This document shows positions 46,637-57,690 of a stretch of DNA of 64,000 nt, piece by piece. The translations under genes were made by a program, and so were the position numbers. The notes beneath the pieces are model-generated. The model was given only the letters and a program-made list of their open reading frames with translations, had not been told where the DNA came from and did not search any database. Source of the DNA: Odontocerum albicorne (lineage: Eukaryota > Arthropoda > Insecta > Trichoptera > Odontoceridae). The stretch lies in the NCBI GenBank assembly GCA_949825065.1, contig OX463845.1, forward strand, positions 28,581,315 through 28,645,314, read 5' to 3'. The stretch's first letter is position 1; the number at the start of each line of letters is the position of its first letter.

Positions 46637-47734
46637 TTTAATGTTACAAAGTTTTTCTTGTTATAATTATCTGTTTACAAAGAATATGATATAAAGCTCG
46701 AATAAAGACGTGAACACTGAAGCAGGAAATCCGTAGGATAGAGGTGTTTAAGATGTCGATCTATCGACGTATCTTCAAGATTCCCTGAATAGATCCATAT
46801 AACATATGTGGAAGTTAGGTCACGGAGACATACGACCAAATAGTGACTCATGATGATAAGTCCTAATGTGTTTCTGTTGAAAACCCCGAGGCATTTCGAA
46901 TGTCTATTTCGTGCTGGTTTTCTACTATATATGTTAATTTAATACAATACACACTGTGTCGATGACGACTTTACGATTAATGATTCAGCATTAGAATGAA
47001 GAGTTTAAGAATTAAAACTTTAATTTTAGTAAATGTAACTTTTTTTCCTACAGATTGTTTATTTAGCCATTTAAACAAAGTGTGGTCGTTTCCAACCATT
47101 AAAATTTTTACAGCGTATACATAAATTTAAGATGTTACAAAAGTACTAACATTAACACATTAACTTGGACGCAATAACCATCACATAGACATATGTCCAT
47201 ACATACTACTACACGTGAAAACACAAAACCGGCCAAGGTTCACCACACTGAGGGCTGTATCCCGCGCATATACAAAAAATTATAACATTCGACATGGCAA
47301 GTTTTAGGGGGAAAATCACCGAGAGTCACTCTGTGGTCCCAGGTTATTGGTTCTGATACACAAAAACATTTCCTGAAAAACTCTTATAAATATTAAAACG
47401 GTTATTATCATTGTTAGTAATTTAATATAGAGAATTTAATTTAGAGTCTATATATAATTTATTCAATGCCCAAAACGGACATTGTATTACAAATTATTAA
47501 TCATTGAATTTAGAATCGAAATAAAATAACCTGAAGGGTAGAAATTATGGCTTTTTTCCCGAATCCGAATTCCTATGATATATATCATTTAAATACCCCA
47601 AGCCAACCTTACATTATGTCGATGAATTTAATGTACTCGTATTATATAAATTAAATATCCACTCAAGAAATATAAAACAATTTTTCTCAAAGGATATGTT
47701 AATAAGAAAATATTTAGTATTTTTTCTCACTTTA
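46637..47734. other. AT-rich DNA, nothing recognised
   Basis: A mixed-composition stretch at 47165-47350 contains AAACCGGCCAAGGTTCACCA. It has no domain and no match in the window. Confidence 0.45.
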
Positions 47735-47935
47735 CTTGTATACAGTACAACCTGGCAGACTTGTTGCAATATGGCACTCTCTATCAACCAATCACAAAGG
47801 TTTTAAATACGCCTGAAATAAAAACCAGACTGCAACTCGTCTTAAAAGATTTGGGTGCCAACGAGAATCAAACCTGTATCCCTCAGGTCGGATCATAAGA
47901 ATGTTACCAACTAAGTCACGGAGATCGGTGGTATT
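47735..47935 (-). repeat. SINE family B, minus copy
   Basis: Minus strand: GATCTCCGTGACTTAGTTGG, then ACAGGTTTGATTCTCGTTGG, AGTCTGGTTTTTATTTCAGG, TTGGTTGATAGAGAGTGCCA, and CAGGTTGTACTGTATACAAG. Confidence 0.88.
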
Positions 47936-48114
47936 TAAAAAAATATATTATGCATCAATTGCTTTTAAACGAAACATTTTTTTTATCTTGATACAGATGA
48001 AAAGTTAGCTGTTCAAGGATGAAAAGTTAACTGTTCAATAAGGAACTGGCATAAAATATCTTAAAATGCTGGTCCTAGGCTAAAAATAGAGGATTATCTA
48101 TATAATGACAAGAC

Positions 48115-48182
48115 GTCCGTCTTTCAACCTGCAACCTCCGGGCTGGAAGACAGACGTCTTATCAACTAGGACATATATGTGA
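48115..48182 (-). repeat. SINE head, minus copy
   Basis: Minus strand CATATATGTCCTAGTTGATA, then CCCGGAGGTTGCAGGTTG. This is a tRNA-like head with no body. Confidence 0.6.
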
Positions 48183-48187
48183 GAGGT

Positions 48188-48575
48188 AAGTACACGACAA
48201 TGCGTCAATGAACATTGCTGTTGCTACAAAGGTTGCTTGAAAATATTCAACACTGTGGTTTCCAAAAATTTAATCACCCACCCTATGTCCCAACTTTGCC
48301 CCTAGTGATTATTTTTCTTTCAAAAGTAAAATCCAATTTGCGTGGAATAAAATTTAAAAGTGACGAAGAAGTGATCTTCGCTATGAAAAATATTTTGAAG
48401 TGTTGTACACCATTTTGAGTAACATTCTGAAGAATATTTTTTCTATGGTATCATCGTTTAAAAAAAAATATCGAACTGAATGACTACGAGTATATATCAT
48501 AGAAACCATATTTCATTCTTTCACCATTTTTTTACTTGGGCTGGAAAGTTTTGGACCAAATAATTTTACATATTT
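48188..48575 (+). pseudogene. Mariner transposase C-terminal half, broken
   Basis: One frame reads VHDNASMNIAVATKVA (the HDNA motif with the second catalytic Asp of the DD34D triad). The next reads GFQKFNHPPYVPTLPLVIIF, then SNLRGIKFKSDEEVIFA. The first frame again gives FAPSDYFSF, the third Asp. The C-terminal end (KKKYRTE) follows to about 48500. Single-base shifts separate the pieces. The N-terminal half is missing. TTGGGCTGGAAAGTTTTGGA at 48537-48556 may be close to the element end. Confidence 0.82.
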
Positions 48576-49504
48576 AAAAAGTTAATTTGCTGATTTAATT
48601 CAGTTTTCTAAAAATATATTAAAACCTTCTTGAATATCTTATAACGTATACATAATCCATTTCTTTATCCTTTCATTAGGCACGCATGGTTGCTTCAAAA
48701 CGCCTCCATCTAGATTAGTTCACAGTCCGGCACTTCACATACGAGTATAGATAAACAATCATGTTACATTTTTAGAACCACGATAGTCAACACTGTTTGA
48801 AAATATTAAATTTTTTGGATGATAAATAATTTAATACGAGTATTATATGGTATGCGCAAATAACTATCGTTTTATCAGTATTCCTAATTTAGATTTATTT
48901 TGTTAATACAACCGATAATAACGTTTCCAGCTGGAAATGTCTCGTTAGAAATAAAAAAATATATAATACACACTTAAAATCATCGAAAATAAAAAAAAAC
49001 ATGTATTTGCTAAGCAATTCTAAGTCCATAATCGATTCCAGATTGTTTCACTTTGCGATCTTTATCATATGAATTTAATTTACAGGCGCTTTGAAGTGGT
49101 AAATAATTCAGCAGTACGTATACTGTTACCATAATTTTCATCAGCGTCATGGTATTAAGTCAAATAACAGTTAACTAAATAACGTTGAATAATTGATTAA
49201 CATTTTTCTCATCCAAATGTAATTTTTAATTTTATGTTTTTATAACTAGATTCTATCTATATTTATCCTTAAAGCGCTATAGAAATGAAAAATGAGTGCT
49301 ACTAAAGTACATTTCCTATATTTTTTAACTAAAAAAAATATTTAACCTGTGGCGTTAACCTTTTGAAGAATGAAAAGATTTTATATAAATATATCTACAT
49401 CTTTTGAACGTCTTGCCAAATTAGATAAGGTGTAATTGGGCCCAGATTTTTGGTATTTCGATTAAATTATGCCACATTTTTTACTCCTTTTTTCGAATGA
49501 CAAC
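48576..49504. other. AT-rich DNA, nothing recognised
   Basis: Two TACGAGTA octamers lie at 48740 and 48835. No gene or repeat was matched. Confidence 0.5.
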
Positions 49505-49761
49505 CTTCAAGATGTTTTAATTATTGGTTTGGGCATACTAAAGAGCAAGGCAAAGAGACAAAACTATCTTCGACTCCAGTAATCGAACATTCTGGCGTAG
49601 AACCTACAGTAGTGGTAGGCAGGAAACTCGCGGTTCGTCATTGAATGTGTTGGCAAGACTACAACTCGGTGCGTGTGAGTATTGTTACCAGACGATCTTT
49701 TTTACCAGAATAGGACCCTTTTTTATTAGTTTTTTTGGCACCACCGGAAATCAACCTGGAA

Positions 49762-49765
49762 CCCC
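49762..49765. other. Target-site duplication CCCC, left copy
   Basis: CCCC precedes the CACAG end here and follows the other end at 51401-51404. The next bases differ (A and T), so the duplication is four bases. Confidence 0.7.
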
Positions 49766-50032
49766 CACAGTTTTCGGATTGACTAGAGGGACAAAATCTT
49801 AAAAATGAAAATCAATACTTCACATAAGAAATACCATTTTATTGTGTCAAACAAATCTATTGATAAGATGCAATTGCCAGATTTTTCAAGAAACCCTTAT
49901 TTTATTTTTTATGACCGGACAAAGTGACGCTTTGTGTCGCAGGTATAAAATATTTATATTATTGCATTCCTGACTTCCGAAGTTTGTGCATGTTAACAGT
50001 GTTTTAAAAAGTTATTGAAAATAATTTTCGTG

Positions 50033-51130
50033 ATGGCGTCGTATTCTACAGGTATTTATTTATGTCATAATTCATTTATTTATGTGTCATAATTATATCA
50101 ATTTATTTATACTATAGATTATTTTTATAAAAATAACAAATTCATGAAATTTCATCCTATGCGTTTTATTGAGTTCAAAGTTTAACAAGATGTAAGGTTA
50201 TGTGTAAGATGTCGCAAGGCTATGAAACTAAGTTTAAAAAATAATCTTATATATTCTTTAAATAAAAAGTATTATCATTTACTGTGATTTCTTAAATATA
50301 TATTTTTTTTTGTTATAGGGACCAGACTTACGAGAAATAGTATTTATGAAGTATGGCGTTCTAACTCTTCGAAACACCGCATTCAGCGTGTTTATGATTT
50401 TGTAAAAACGTTTTACAATATTCAAGATGATAAAGAAGCAGAAGCTATAAGTTTAAAAGTGTTTGTAAAAACCGAATGTGAAAAAAATCGTCAAAAATGG
50501 GTACAAAAACAAAGACGTTTGGATTTGTTTTTAAAATTCTACCAATCTTGGCTGTGTGAAGATTTAGATGTTTCTTCTCCAATGCAGATAATTGCTAAGG
50601 TAGGCCATACAGCTAAAACATTTTGAGAATGTTCATCCAAATCAAAAAGGAGAAAAGTACGTGATTTGGTTACCAGCTACGAGCAGGACGAATTGACATA
50701 TGCAGCTGCAGTTAGTGTTCAAGCCAGTGGTAGACGTGATGGGGCAATTTTAATACAAGAGATGTCGATTGCATCACCGAGAAGAGCAACGAGCTATAAA
50801 AAGGCTAAGAAACAAATTTTCACAACTCAAACACAAAATCCTTAAACCAGGCTTCGGTACGAGTAATGATGGGAATACAGCTCGGCGTTTTTTCCAAAAT
50901 TATAAAGATTCAGCCTCAATTACAGGGTTAGATGAAAGTTTAATTTATCGATTACATATATTGTTGAAGTGTATAGCGTCAGGCTATGAAATTGATTCAG
51001 CAAAATTTGAAAATTACGCTAAGGAAACAAAAATGTTATACATATAATTAATTATACTCGTGGCATAATATCCCTGCAGCCTTGCACAAAATATTGACGC
51101 ATGGTGCTGAGATCATCGAATCTTGTATTT
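50033..51130 (+). pseudogene. Transposase-like protein of the CACAG element, deleted
   Basis: Exon 1 (50033-50051) encodes MASYST and ends at a GT donor. The intron to 50318 ends TTTTTTTGTTATAG. Exon 2 starts 50319 in frame and reads GTRLTRNSIYEVWRSNSSKH, then CEKNRQKWVQKQRRLDLFLK, and stops at a TGA (50624-50626). The same frame goes on to RDGAILIQEMSIASPRRA (to about 50790). After a shift and a large deletion, frame 50769-51047 reads KPGFGTSNDGNTARRFFQNY, then ITGLDESLIYRLHILLKCIA and DSAKFENYAKETK. The next frame gives SWHNIPAALHKILTHGAEII (to 51130). The end of this block matches 63756-63998. The proposed catalytic middle is missing. Recognised from memory as a widespread conserved arthropod transposon-type protein family; exact name not certain. 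Confidence 0.78.
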
Positions 51131-51217
51131 TTAAACATGTAACATATATGAAAGTGATTTTCTAATGCTATTAAAAAAGTAAAAGTTATTTTTTTGTATA
51201 TATTTTTTTCATAATTA

Positions 51218-51225
51218 TACTCGTA
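51218..51225. other. TACTCGTA octamer, insertion seen against copy 2
   Basis: Copy 1 reads ATAATTATACTCGTAAGTG, while copy 2 (reverse complement, near 63677) reads ATAATTATAAGTATT. Copy 1 carries CTCGTA extra at a TA. This is the clearest case that the octamer arises by a six-base gain at TA. Confidence 0.85.
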
Positions 51226-51539
51226 AGTGTTAAGTTTTTAACGTTTCTAAATTTGATAAATACTATATATACCTACTATTAAATTAAACACCATTTTTTT
51301 ATACTTTCTAACCTCTAGCTATTAAATTTGTAACATAATTAATGTCAAATTATATGAAAAATTATTTTGTCCCTCTAGATTGGTTAATCCGAACACTGTG
51401 CCCCTGATGGAAGTGAAGCATATTATCAAAAAGGCTACGGAGGTTGTATATATTAATTACAAAATATTTATACTAATAGAATGTCATATTTAATTTTAGC
51501 TGTACCAAAAAATATATGCTCAACAAATAATATAAATTT

Positions 51540-51720
51540 ATAATTTAAAATGTGATAATCGAAACCATTGTAGTGTATGGATGTGAGAGTTGGAGAAACG
51601 TGAAAGATACTCCAAGTAAGAGAAAAGTATTCATATATTCGTAGATGTTGTAGATACTACAGATGAGCTTCAGAATATAATATAGTAGATGTAATCTGTC
51701 CCCTACTCCAGTTGGAACAT
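51540..51720 (+). pseudogene. LINE remnant
   Basis: The reading TIVVYGCESWRNVKDTPSKR matches the 'L.YG.E.W' block after the RT domain in RTE-like LINEs. Decayed on both sides. Confidence 0.5.
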
Positions 51721-51839
51721 GATGTGATTATTGTGTTGATTATTATAACAAAAAAAGTTAAATTACTAACACCGATTATGGAGCCAGTGATGCAAACTGT
51801 GAATTAGATCCTTTATGCATATACGTATCCAAATTGAGC

Positions 51840-51965
51840 CCTTGCAGGGTGGCGATAAGCCCCTGGGAGTGCTCAGGGCTAACCTGAGACTCATACATAT
51901 ACATGAGAATGCCCGGGGCTGTTGTTACAAATAATAAACGGTCCTGCAGCTATTATTTGGCCCGC
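51840..51965. other. GC-rich segment with inverted repeats
   Basis: GCCCCTGGGAGTGCTCAGG and, in reverse, GCCCCGGGCATTCTCATG form an imperfect stem around CTGAGACTCATACATATACA. It may be the 3' non-coding part of a LINE or other element. Confidence 0.4.
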
Positions 51966-52544
51966 TTCACGATGGACATTTAATTAAGAGCGCTATCGTC
52001 TACCGGCCACACCTGATAATCTAAACAACATACCAAAATGAAAACAGCTAACTATAGGTCTTAACTAGACTTTGATAAAAGCTTATATATGTTATAATAT
52101 TTTTTAAACTTCTAAGCCATCTTCAATGTAATAACATTTTAAGAGAATATTAAAACTTAAAAATCGCACATACACGACTTAAAAATCGTACATTTCAAAA
52201 AAATGTTCATTTGCCTTAATATTTTTAACTCATATTTCCCCCTTGTCTTATTTTGTTTTACCAATGGTTTAATTTCGAAATTCGTTTTCGCCATCGGTCA
52301 TGTTAACATTGTCAAGTAAAATTCGACTAATATGCCCGTCATGTCTGTTGGTAGGTTACTCGTTCAAAATACAACCTGCCAGCCCCACATTTGTACACGA
52401 ATATAGGAAAGTCAATCAATTCAATAAAACAAACATTTTGCCCATGGCAAATTTATGAAATAATCGGTCGGTCATAGCGGAATTAACGCAGTCAAAAATC
52501 CGACATAAACCTGAAGTTAATACTATATAATGATCATCTATAGT

Positions 52545-52800
52545 AGTTGATAAAACGCTAGTCTTCCACTTAGAGGTTTCGGAGTCTTTTACTGAGAAGC
52601 TTTGGTATCAGAAAGTAAATAAAAAATGATATCTTAGTGGGGTCAAATAGCACGAATGATAACAATATTCGCGCGAGCTTGACTTGTATGAGTGTTGTTC
52701 GTATGGGGTAATGTGTAATTCCAAAACTTGCGATGACGAACTTCCAGTTACTTGTCTACTTCAATGGTTCTTAACTTGAATGCTCTCGTTCTCGGATTGA
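52545..52800 (+). repeat. SINE family C, degenerate copy
   Basis: GTTGATAAAACGCTAGTCTT, GGTTTCGGAGTC, TTCGCGCGAGCTTGACTTG, GACGAACTTCCAGTTAC and TTAACTTGAATGCTCTCG follow the family C order with heavy divergence. A second fragment at 53280-53420 may be another piece. Confidence 0.45.
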
Positions 52801-52964
52801 AACAATATTTCTTCCTAGCTTAGATTTTTAACATGTTAGCATCAGAGGAGATATATTGATGTGCACCATAATACGGTATAACAAATTAATTAATTAATAC
52901 TCTAAGAAATAAGAATATTTATTTATAAATGTATTATTTATAAACACTTCATTATTTAACAATT

Positions 52965-53045
52965 AGATGGGTTTATTATCAGGTGGCAATCTTCCAATTA
53001 ACCGGACAAAAGTAAATAAAGAAGTTACATGGTCACCGAAATATT
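52965..53045 (-). repeat. SINE family B tail, degenerate
   Basis: Plus-strand GGTTTATTATCAGGTGGCAA, then TCTTCCAATTAACC and GAAGTTACATGGTCACC. It shares these with 10290-10350. Confidence 0.55.
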
Positions 53046-53519
53046 CAAATTATTATGAAAAACATAAATAAAAAGTAAAAAGGCTAACTTTCATCAACCT
53101 AAAGAAAAAGTAAGGGATGTTGGAAAGGAAAATCGGGAATTCAAGAGATAACATCTGACTTTAAATTTATTATGTTGAATTGGTTATTTTTTTAATGTTT
53201 GATGTCAACTGTCTCACAAGAGAGTAATTCCTAATTCCTTTTCTGATATAGCTGATCTACAGGGTACATGCAATAATTCTTGAGACAGGCAACGGAGTCG
53301 GTAAGAAGTCGCATGATTCCATATCTATGTACTTGGGTTTAGTGTTGTTACCCAGTGAACAAGTTATGATGCTGTATTGAATGCGATGGTTTCTATCGAT
53401 TTGTTTTCATAAACAAATTAAACAAATATCAACTAAGATTTAACAAATATACCTTTTAAAAAGAGGTTATAAAGAGATCATAAATAACCAACACTATATT
53501 TTTTACAAATGTTGGAATG

Positions 53520-54080
53520 TGGAAATACTGGAAGAGGGCAGTGATTCTTCCCATATATAAAGATAAGATTACAAGATAGAATGTGGACCTAAAAATGCAA
53601 CTATCTTACTAAGTGTATTTAGTAAACTGTACTTACTACATTCAGTAAGCTAATAATTCTGTAACTGAAAGAGGAAAAAAAAATACTAAAAACAAAGTAT
53701 GGGAAACTCAGGGTGCTTTTTTTAAACAGACGAATATGCGTAGGTCTAATTTTTCTCTATATTATATGAAAGGTTGTGGAAACATGTATGGCAAAAAATA
53801 AGAAAGTGTTTAGTGGACTTGAAAAAAAAACATATGATCACGTGATATGAGAGGTAAGCTACGAATAACATTAAATGATTATAAATTAATAAGTGGTTTT
53901 GCGTCATTATATACCAAAAGTTAAGCGTGTATTAGATTGAACGGTGCCTTGACTGAGTTGTTTAATTTATTGAAAAGAGGACAAGCAAGGTTGTGTCATA
54001 TCACTCTGGTTGGTGTGATGGTATCACGAATAAAATTCAAATAATTTTTACCATCAGTATGTTGAGTTTGCTTTAAATAT
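53520..54080 (+). pseudogene. RTE-like LINE reverse transcriptase, decayed
   Basis: The readings WKYWKRAVILPIYKDKITR, then ENKVWETQGAFF-like, KKVFSGLEKKTYDHVI (the 'KVFCAF.DLEKAYDRV' block) and RLNGALTELFNLLKRGQ followed by a GCVI-SLW-like 'RQGC..SPWLF' block come in normal RT order. Each is in a different frame or broken by stops. The FADD block was not found. Confidence 0.7.
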
Positions 54081-55699
54081 ATTTTGACGCGAGGATTCGA
54101 TGCCCAAAGAGTTTCTCTCAGAATTATTATTCAGAATTTATTCCATCAGAATTTACTATATGTTGAACTGGCGCTAAATATCTAAATTATTTTATTTATG
54201 AGATCGCTCTTAAGGATACTAGACTGATCAACTATAGCTTTAAAATATATCTCGAAATGAGCGTGAGCTTAACGAGGATCTATTTTTTTCTACTTTCTCG
54301 TATGGTTTCAACACTCATAACGACACTTTTAGGTGGCTCAACAAGCTGAACACTTTCGGTATTTTCCTATATACATCCTAGATTCCTCTTGTAAACGATG
54401 CAGTAATGGAGGAGTGGTAGACTTTATTCCGTGGTCTACACTTGACCGCATTTCATAACAATGACTCCTTAAGGCCTCAATTTGCATCCAGTAGGTACAG
54501 CGAATGTGACTTGTTTGGTTTCAGTCTCTCCAGATTTTCCTTGGCAGGCTAACTCTGGTTTACTCGACAGTTGGTATTACTACCAGGTCTTTATTTTTGC
54601 TTTCAGACTTTTCCACTGTTCTTTCCATCTCACCTCAGGGCTCTGAACACTATAGGTTAAAATTGGGCTTTAGAAATTGAGCAGTACTAACTGATATGAC
54701 AATTGAAAAACAAATACCAAAAATAGCATTTTATCCTCTAGTATAAGGTAAAAGAAGTAAAAAGTCTGGTGGAACTCAGATTAGTTAAAAATTATGAAGA
54801 CTCGTTATTTGCACAACTCGATTAATTGCCACAACATGGAAACTAAGTGTAAATGAATCAGTGCAATTGTAAAAAGAGATTGTTATAGTAGTATGCCATC
54901 GACATAGGGTTATCTAAAGTTTTCATACTAAGTAGTTATTCTTGCATACCGTCTCACGCTAGTTACCTTCGTAACTGTAAACTTTATTTCATAATTTCTT
55001 TAAGTTATAGAGTTTGCTATTACTTTGATCGTTTTTTTTAATTTAAATAACACATAGACTGTTTTGCAACAGCTCTTTGAAATATAACTTCTAATTATTT
55101 CATGTTTTGTGAATAACAAATTGTTTGTTTAAAGAGGAAACATACGTTCACATTGAGTATTCAATTCATTTGATAGTAGATTCGCAAATTAAATTAAATT
55201 TTAATCTTGGTACTGGACGGTTGTTACGTGGAATATTTCAATAATGAAACGATTGTTAACGATTTTGAGGATTTCAAAAGTCCTAAAGTTAATTTTCCAG
55301 AAATGACAAAAATTTTAAAAACAGAACATGTCAAGTATCAACCACTTGGAGCCGCTGTTTCCAAACTCGTGTCCGCAAAGTTCATAGGTCCACGAAAGCA
55401 TCTCGGGGTGTCCGTGAACTCTTTCAAAAACTACTACAATTATACTATTATATAAAATGTCTTCACGCGTACAACAATCTCGAATGAATATATTTTTCTA
55501 CCGGTAATCGGTTCTATAAAACTTAGTAATACATTCAAGAGACTGTTAGTTTAGAGAATTTAGAAAGACCTTGAAGAGAGTGTGTTCTTTGAAGGGCGCT
55601 ATGTAAATTGTTATTTTATCATTATCATCATTACCTAATAATCCCCAAGCGATTTATGCATCGGCATGCGGAGGGGGTGGTGAGCGAGACGCCAGCTTA
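54081..55699. other. No supported gene; one unrecognised 82-codon frame
   Basis: At 55207-55455 (TTG start) the plus strand encodes VLDGCYVEYFNNETIVNDFE then KFIGPRKHLGVSVNSFKNYY and stops. Its composition is protein-like, but no domain is known to me; an exon or a TE remnant is possible. A GC-richer patch at 54300-54660 has only broken frames. Confidence 0.35.
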
Positions 55700-55912
55700 G
55701 GATAATCGGTATAGAACTCGGCGAAAAAACATTTTCAGCCCTCGTCTACTCTCTCCACGTAGTATTTCCAATACCGCGAATTCTATGCTTAATCAAGTGA
55801 TTCTGAACCCGAAGACCCGATGAATGAAACCGAAGACAATGTTGTCTCCCGATCACGCTCTTTAATATGTTTTAATCACTAATTCGAATATGTTGAAAGA
55901 TACCATACAATT
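55700..55912 (+). repeat. SINE family C tail, plus copy
   Basis: TCCACGTAGTATTTCCAATA, GTGATTCTGAACCCGAAGA, CCGATGAATGAAACCGAAGA and CAATGTTGTCTCCC follow the family C body. AATTCGAATATGTTGAAAGA forms the end, as at 3215-3245. Confidence 0.7.
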
Positions 55913-56719
55913 AAATAAATAATACATTTGAACTAATGAAGATATATTTTTAACTTGTTTCATTTTTTTATTAACCTATTAACCTGATTTGAGGTGTTGA
56001 ATTGATATAATGAATAATATAAACATTTTATAATCATGGTTTTAAGTTTGTCTTTTTCAAGTTGTCAGAACTATTTTTCTGGACAGATTGAATGTCAGAC
56101 ATATTTTTAGACGATTGATAAAAGGGTGACTTAGGGAGTTTTTTTATTTGACATCTTATCGCTTATTATTTTTACATTCCAATTCTAAGTTTAAGTCCAG
56201 CTCGGAACCCAACACCCTAAATATTAAAATACTATGTTTTGTTGAAACAACTGATGTTTGAAAAAATATATTCTAATTTAATATACAAGTTTAAGACATA
56301 ATACGAGATGTGTATCCAAATAAATCATTTAAAACACAGATTTCCAAGAAAATATTGCTCACAGATTACATCTGTCATATTATAATATACATGTATGTAT
56401 GTTTGATATCTTACAAAGCCTTAAGTCAACATTCATCGAACATCTCCAAACACGGCGTCTCTCTAATCAATCCGTATTTGCTTAATCAAATATCGCCTAG
56501 TCTATATGTAGACGGGGGGGAAATTTCCTTGGAGAATTTTGTTAGTACTCGTACTTCTATTTCGTCTCTAATCCGCTGGGATCAAGCTCTTCTTAGAGGG
56601 CTGTTAACATTTTAATTTTAGTTTTATGTTTTATTTTCAAGAAAAAAAAAACCAACTGATTGTTACGTTAATTATTCACATAAAAAAAACTGAATTCGAG
56701 TTTATGCCTGCACTGAAAA
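55913..56719. other. AT-rich DNA, nothing recognised
   Basis: A 101-codon plus frame at 56310-56615 has no domain. It contains a TACTCGTA octamer (56546-56553). Confidence 0.45.
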
Positions 56720-57030
56720 GAAAATATAGGGTGACAATGCATGACAGAATTCGAAATAAAAGGATTATGGGGTAAATGCGAACTTAATACTGATGTGCTG
56801 AGTAAGATGAAGAAGAACCCTCTGAAAGGGTTTGGGCAAGTGGAAAGATTGAATTAAGAAAGACCAACGAAACAGAACAAACAGTGCAAGTGTGAGTGGA
56901 AGGTATGTTAGAAGAAGGGTAAGTTATGATTGAATGAAATTAAAGATATTTTAAAAAAGGAAAGGTCAAGAGAAATCATGGGAACTGTATGAAAAGGTGA
57001 GGTGAAATATGTGTGTTGAGATAGGAAAGT
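56720..57030 (+). pseudogene. RTE-like LINE C-terminal end (uninterrupted copy)
   Basis: MKKNPLKGFGQVERLN and a decayed 'RANVS.R..R' region follow. The nucleotide sequence matches 31140-31240 and 32230-32390, which are separated by a CR1-like insertion in that copy. Confidence 0.6.
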
Positions 57031-57044
57031 CTGGTACTCTGTCA

Positions 57045-57690
57045 CTGACGAAATGTGTCTTAGGTTTAATTTTGGTGCGTGTAGTAAAAATTACTGTTTT
57101 TTTTATTTGTTGAGGAAATATTGCTCAGGTCTAATTTTGGATACTTTGAGTAAAAATGATTGATCATTTTGTTTTTTTAGGTCTGAACCATCCTGGACTT
57201 AACGAAGTATTTTTCTAGTTTAATTTTAATTTCTTGCGGTAGAACTTTTTTGTTCTTTTGGTTTGATCATATCTGAGCCATCCGGACTTTTAAGAAATGT
57301 TTTCCAAGTTTAATTTTGAGTAGATATTATTGTTCGTTTTGTTTCTTTAGATCTGAACCACCCTGGACTTGACGAAGTGTTTTTCTTGTTTAATGTTAGA
57401 TTCTTAAGGTAGAACTTATTGTTATTTTTGTTTCATTCAATCTGAACCATTCAGACTTTGAAAAATATATATATTTTTTTAATGTTGGGTGTTTTTGGTA
57501 GATATTGTTGTTCTAATTGTTTCTTTAGACTTGAACTATCATAACGTCTGGGAAAAATTAATAAGGATTAATTTGTAGGGTTTTAAGAACAAAATATTTT
57601 TATTTTTGTTTCCTTGTCTTAACGAAATGTTTCTCAGGTTTAGTTTTATGTGATTTAGGTAGAAATTATTCCTTTTTTTGTTTGTTCGTC
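57045..57690. repeat. Decayed satellite, period about 85 bp
   Basis: At least seven diverged units share GAAGTGTTTTTCTAGTTTAA-like, then GGTAGAACTTATTGTT, TTTTGTTTCTTTAG and TCTGAACCATCCTGGACTT words. Unit starts lie near 57050, 57111, 57201, 57290, 57373, 57458, 57550 and 57622. Spacing is 60-92 bp, mostly 83-90. Confidence 0.85.

Larger units (their letters stand above)
49766..51400 (+). mobile_element. CACAG-ended TIR transposon, internally deleted copy 1
   Basis: The 1,635-bp element begins CACAGTTTTCGGATTGAC and ends, in reverse, CACAGTGTTCGGATTAACC. The arms of about 35 bp continue through CTAGAGGGACAAAAT. It is flanked by CCCC (49762-49765 and 51401-51404). The host sequence is a SINE, so the target duplication is visible. 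A four-base duplication and CAC ends fit Chapaev (CMC superfamily); Transib is less likely because it makes five-base duplications. It encodes a two-exon protein with the central part deleted. A second copy, with the same ends and 3' sequence, begins at 63473. Confidence 0.9.
49505..51446 (-). repeat. SINE family C interrupted by a TIR transposon
   Basis: The right part (51401-51446, minus strand) holds the start of the head: AACCTCCGTAGCC, then ACTTCCATCAGGGG. The left part (49765-49505, minus strand) carries on as GGGGTTCCAGGTTGATTTCC (B-box), AAAAAGGGTCCTATTCTGG, ACACGCACCGAGTTGTAGTC, AACCGCGAGTTTCCTGCCTA and GATTACTGGAGTCGAAGATA. Removing 49766-51400 and one CCCC rejoins a normal head. 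Confidence 0.82.

Noticed and set aside
49766..51400. Transib or ProtoRAG assignment based on CACAGTG
   Set aside because: The duplication is four bases, not five, and only one of three ends reads CACAGTG. Left as Chapaev-like at best.
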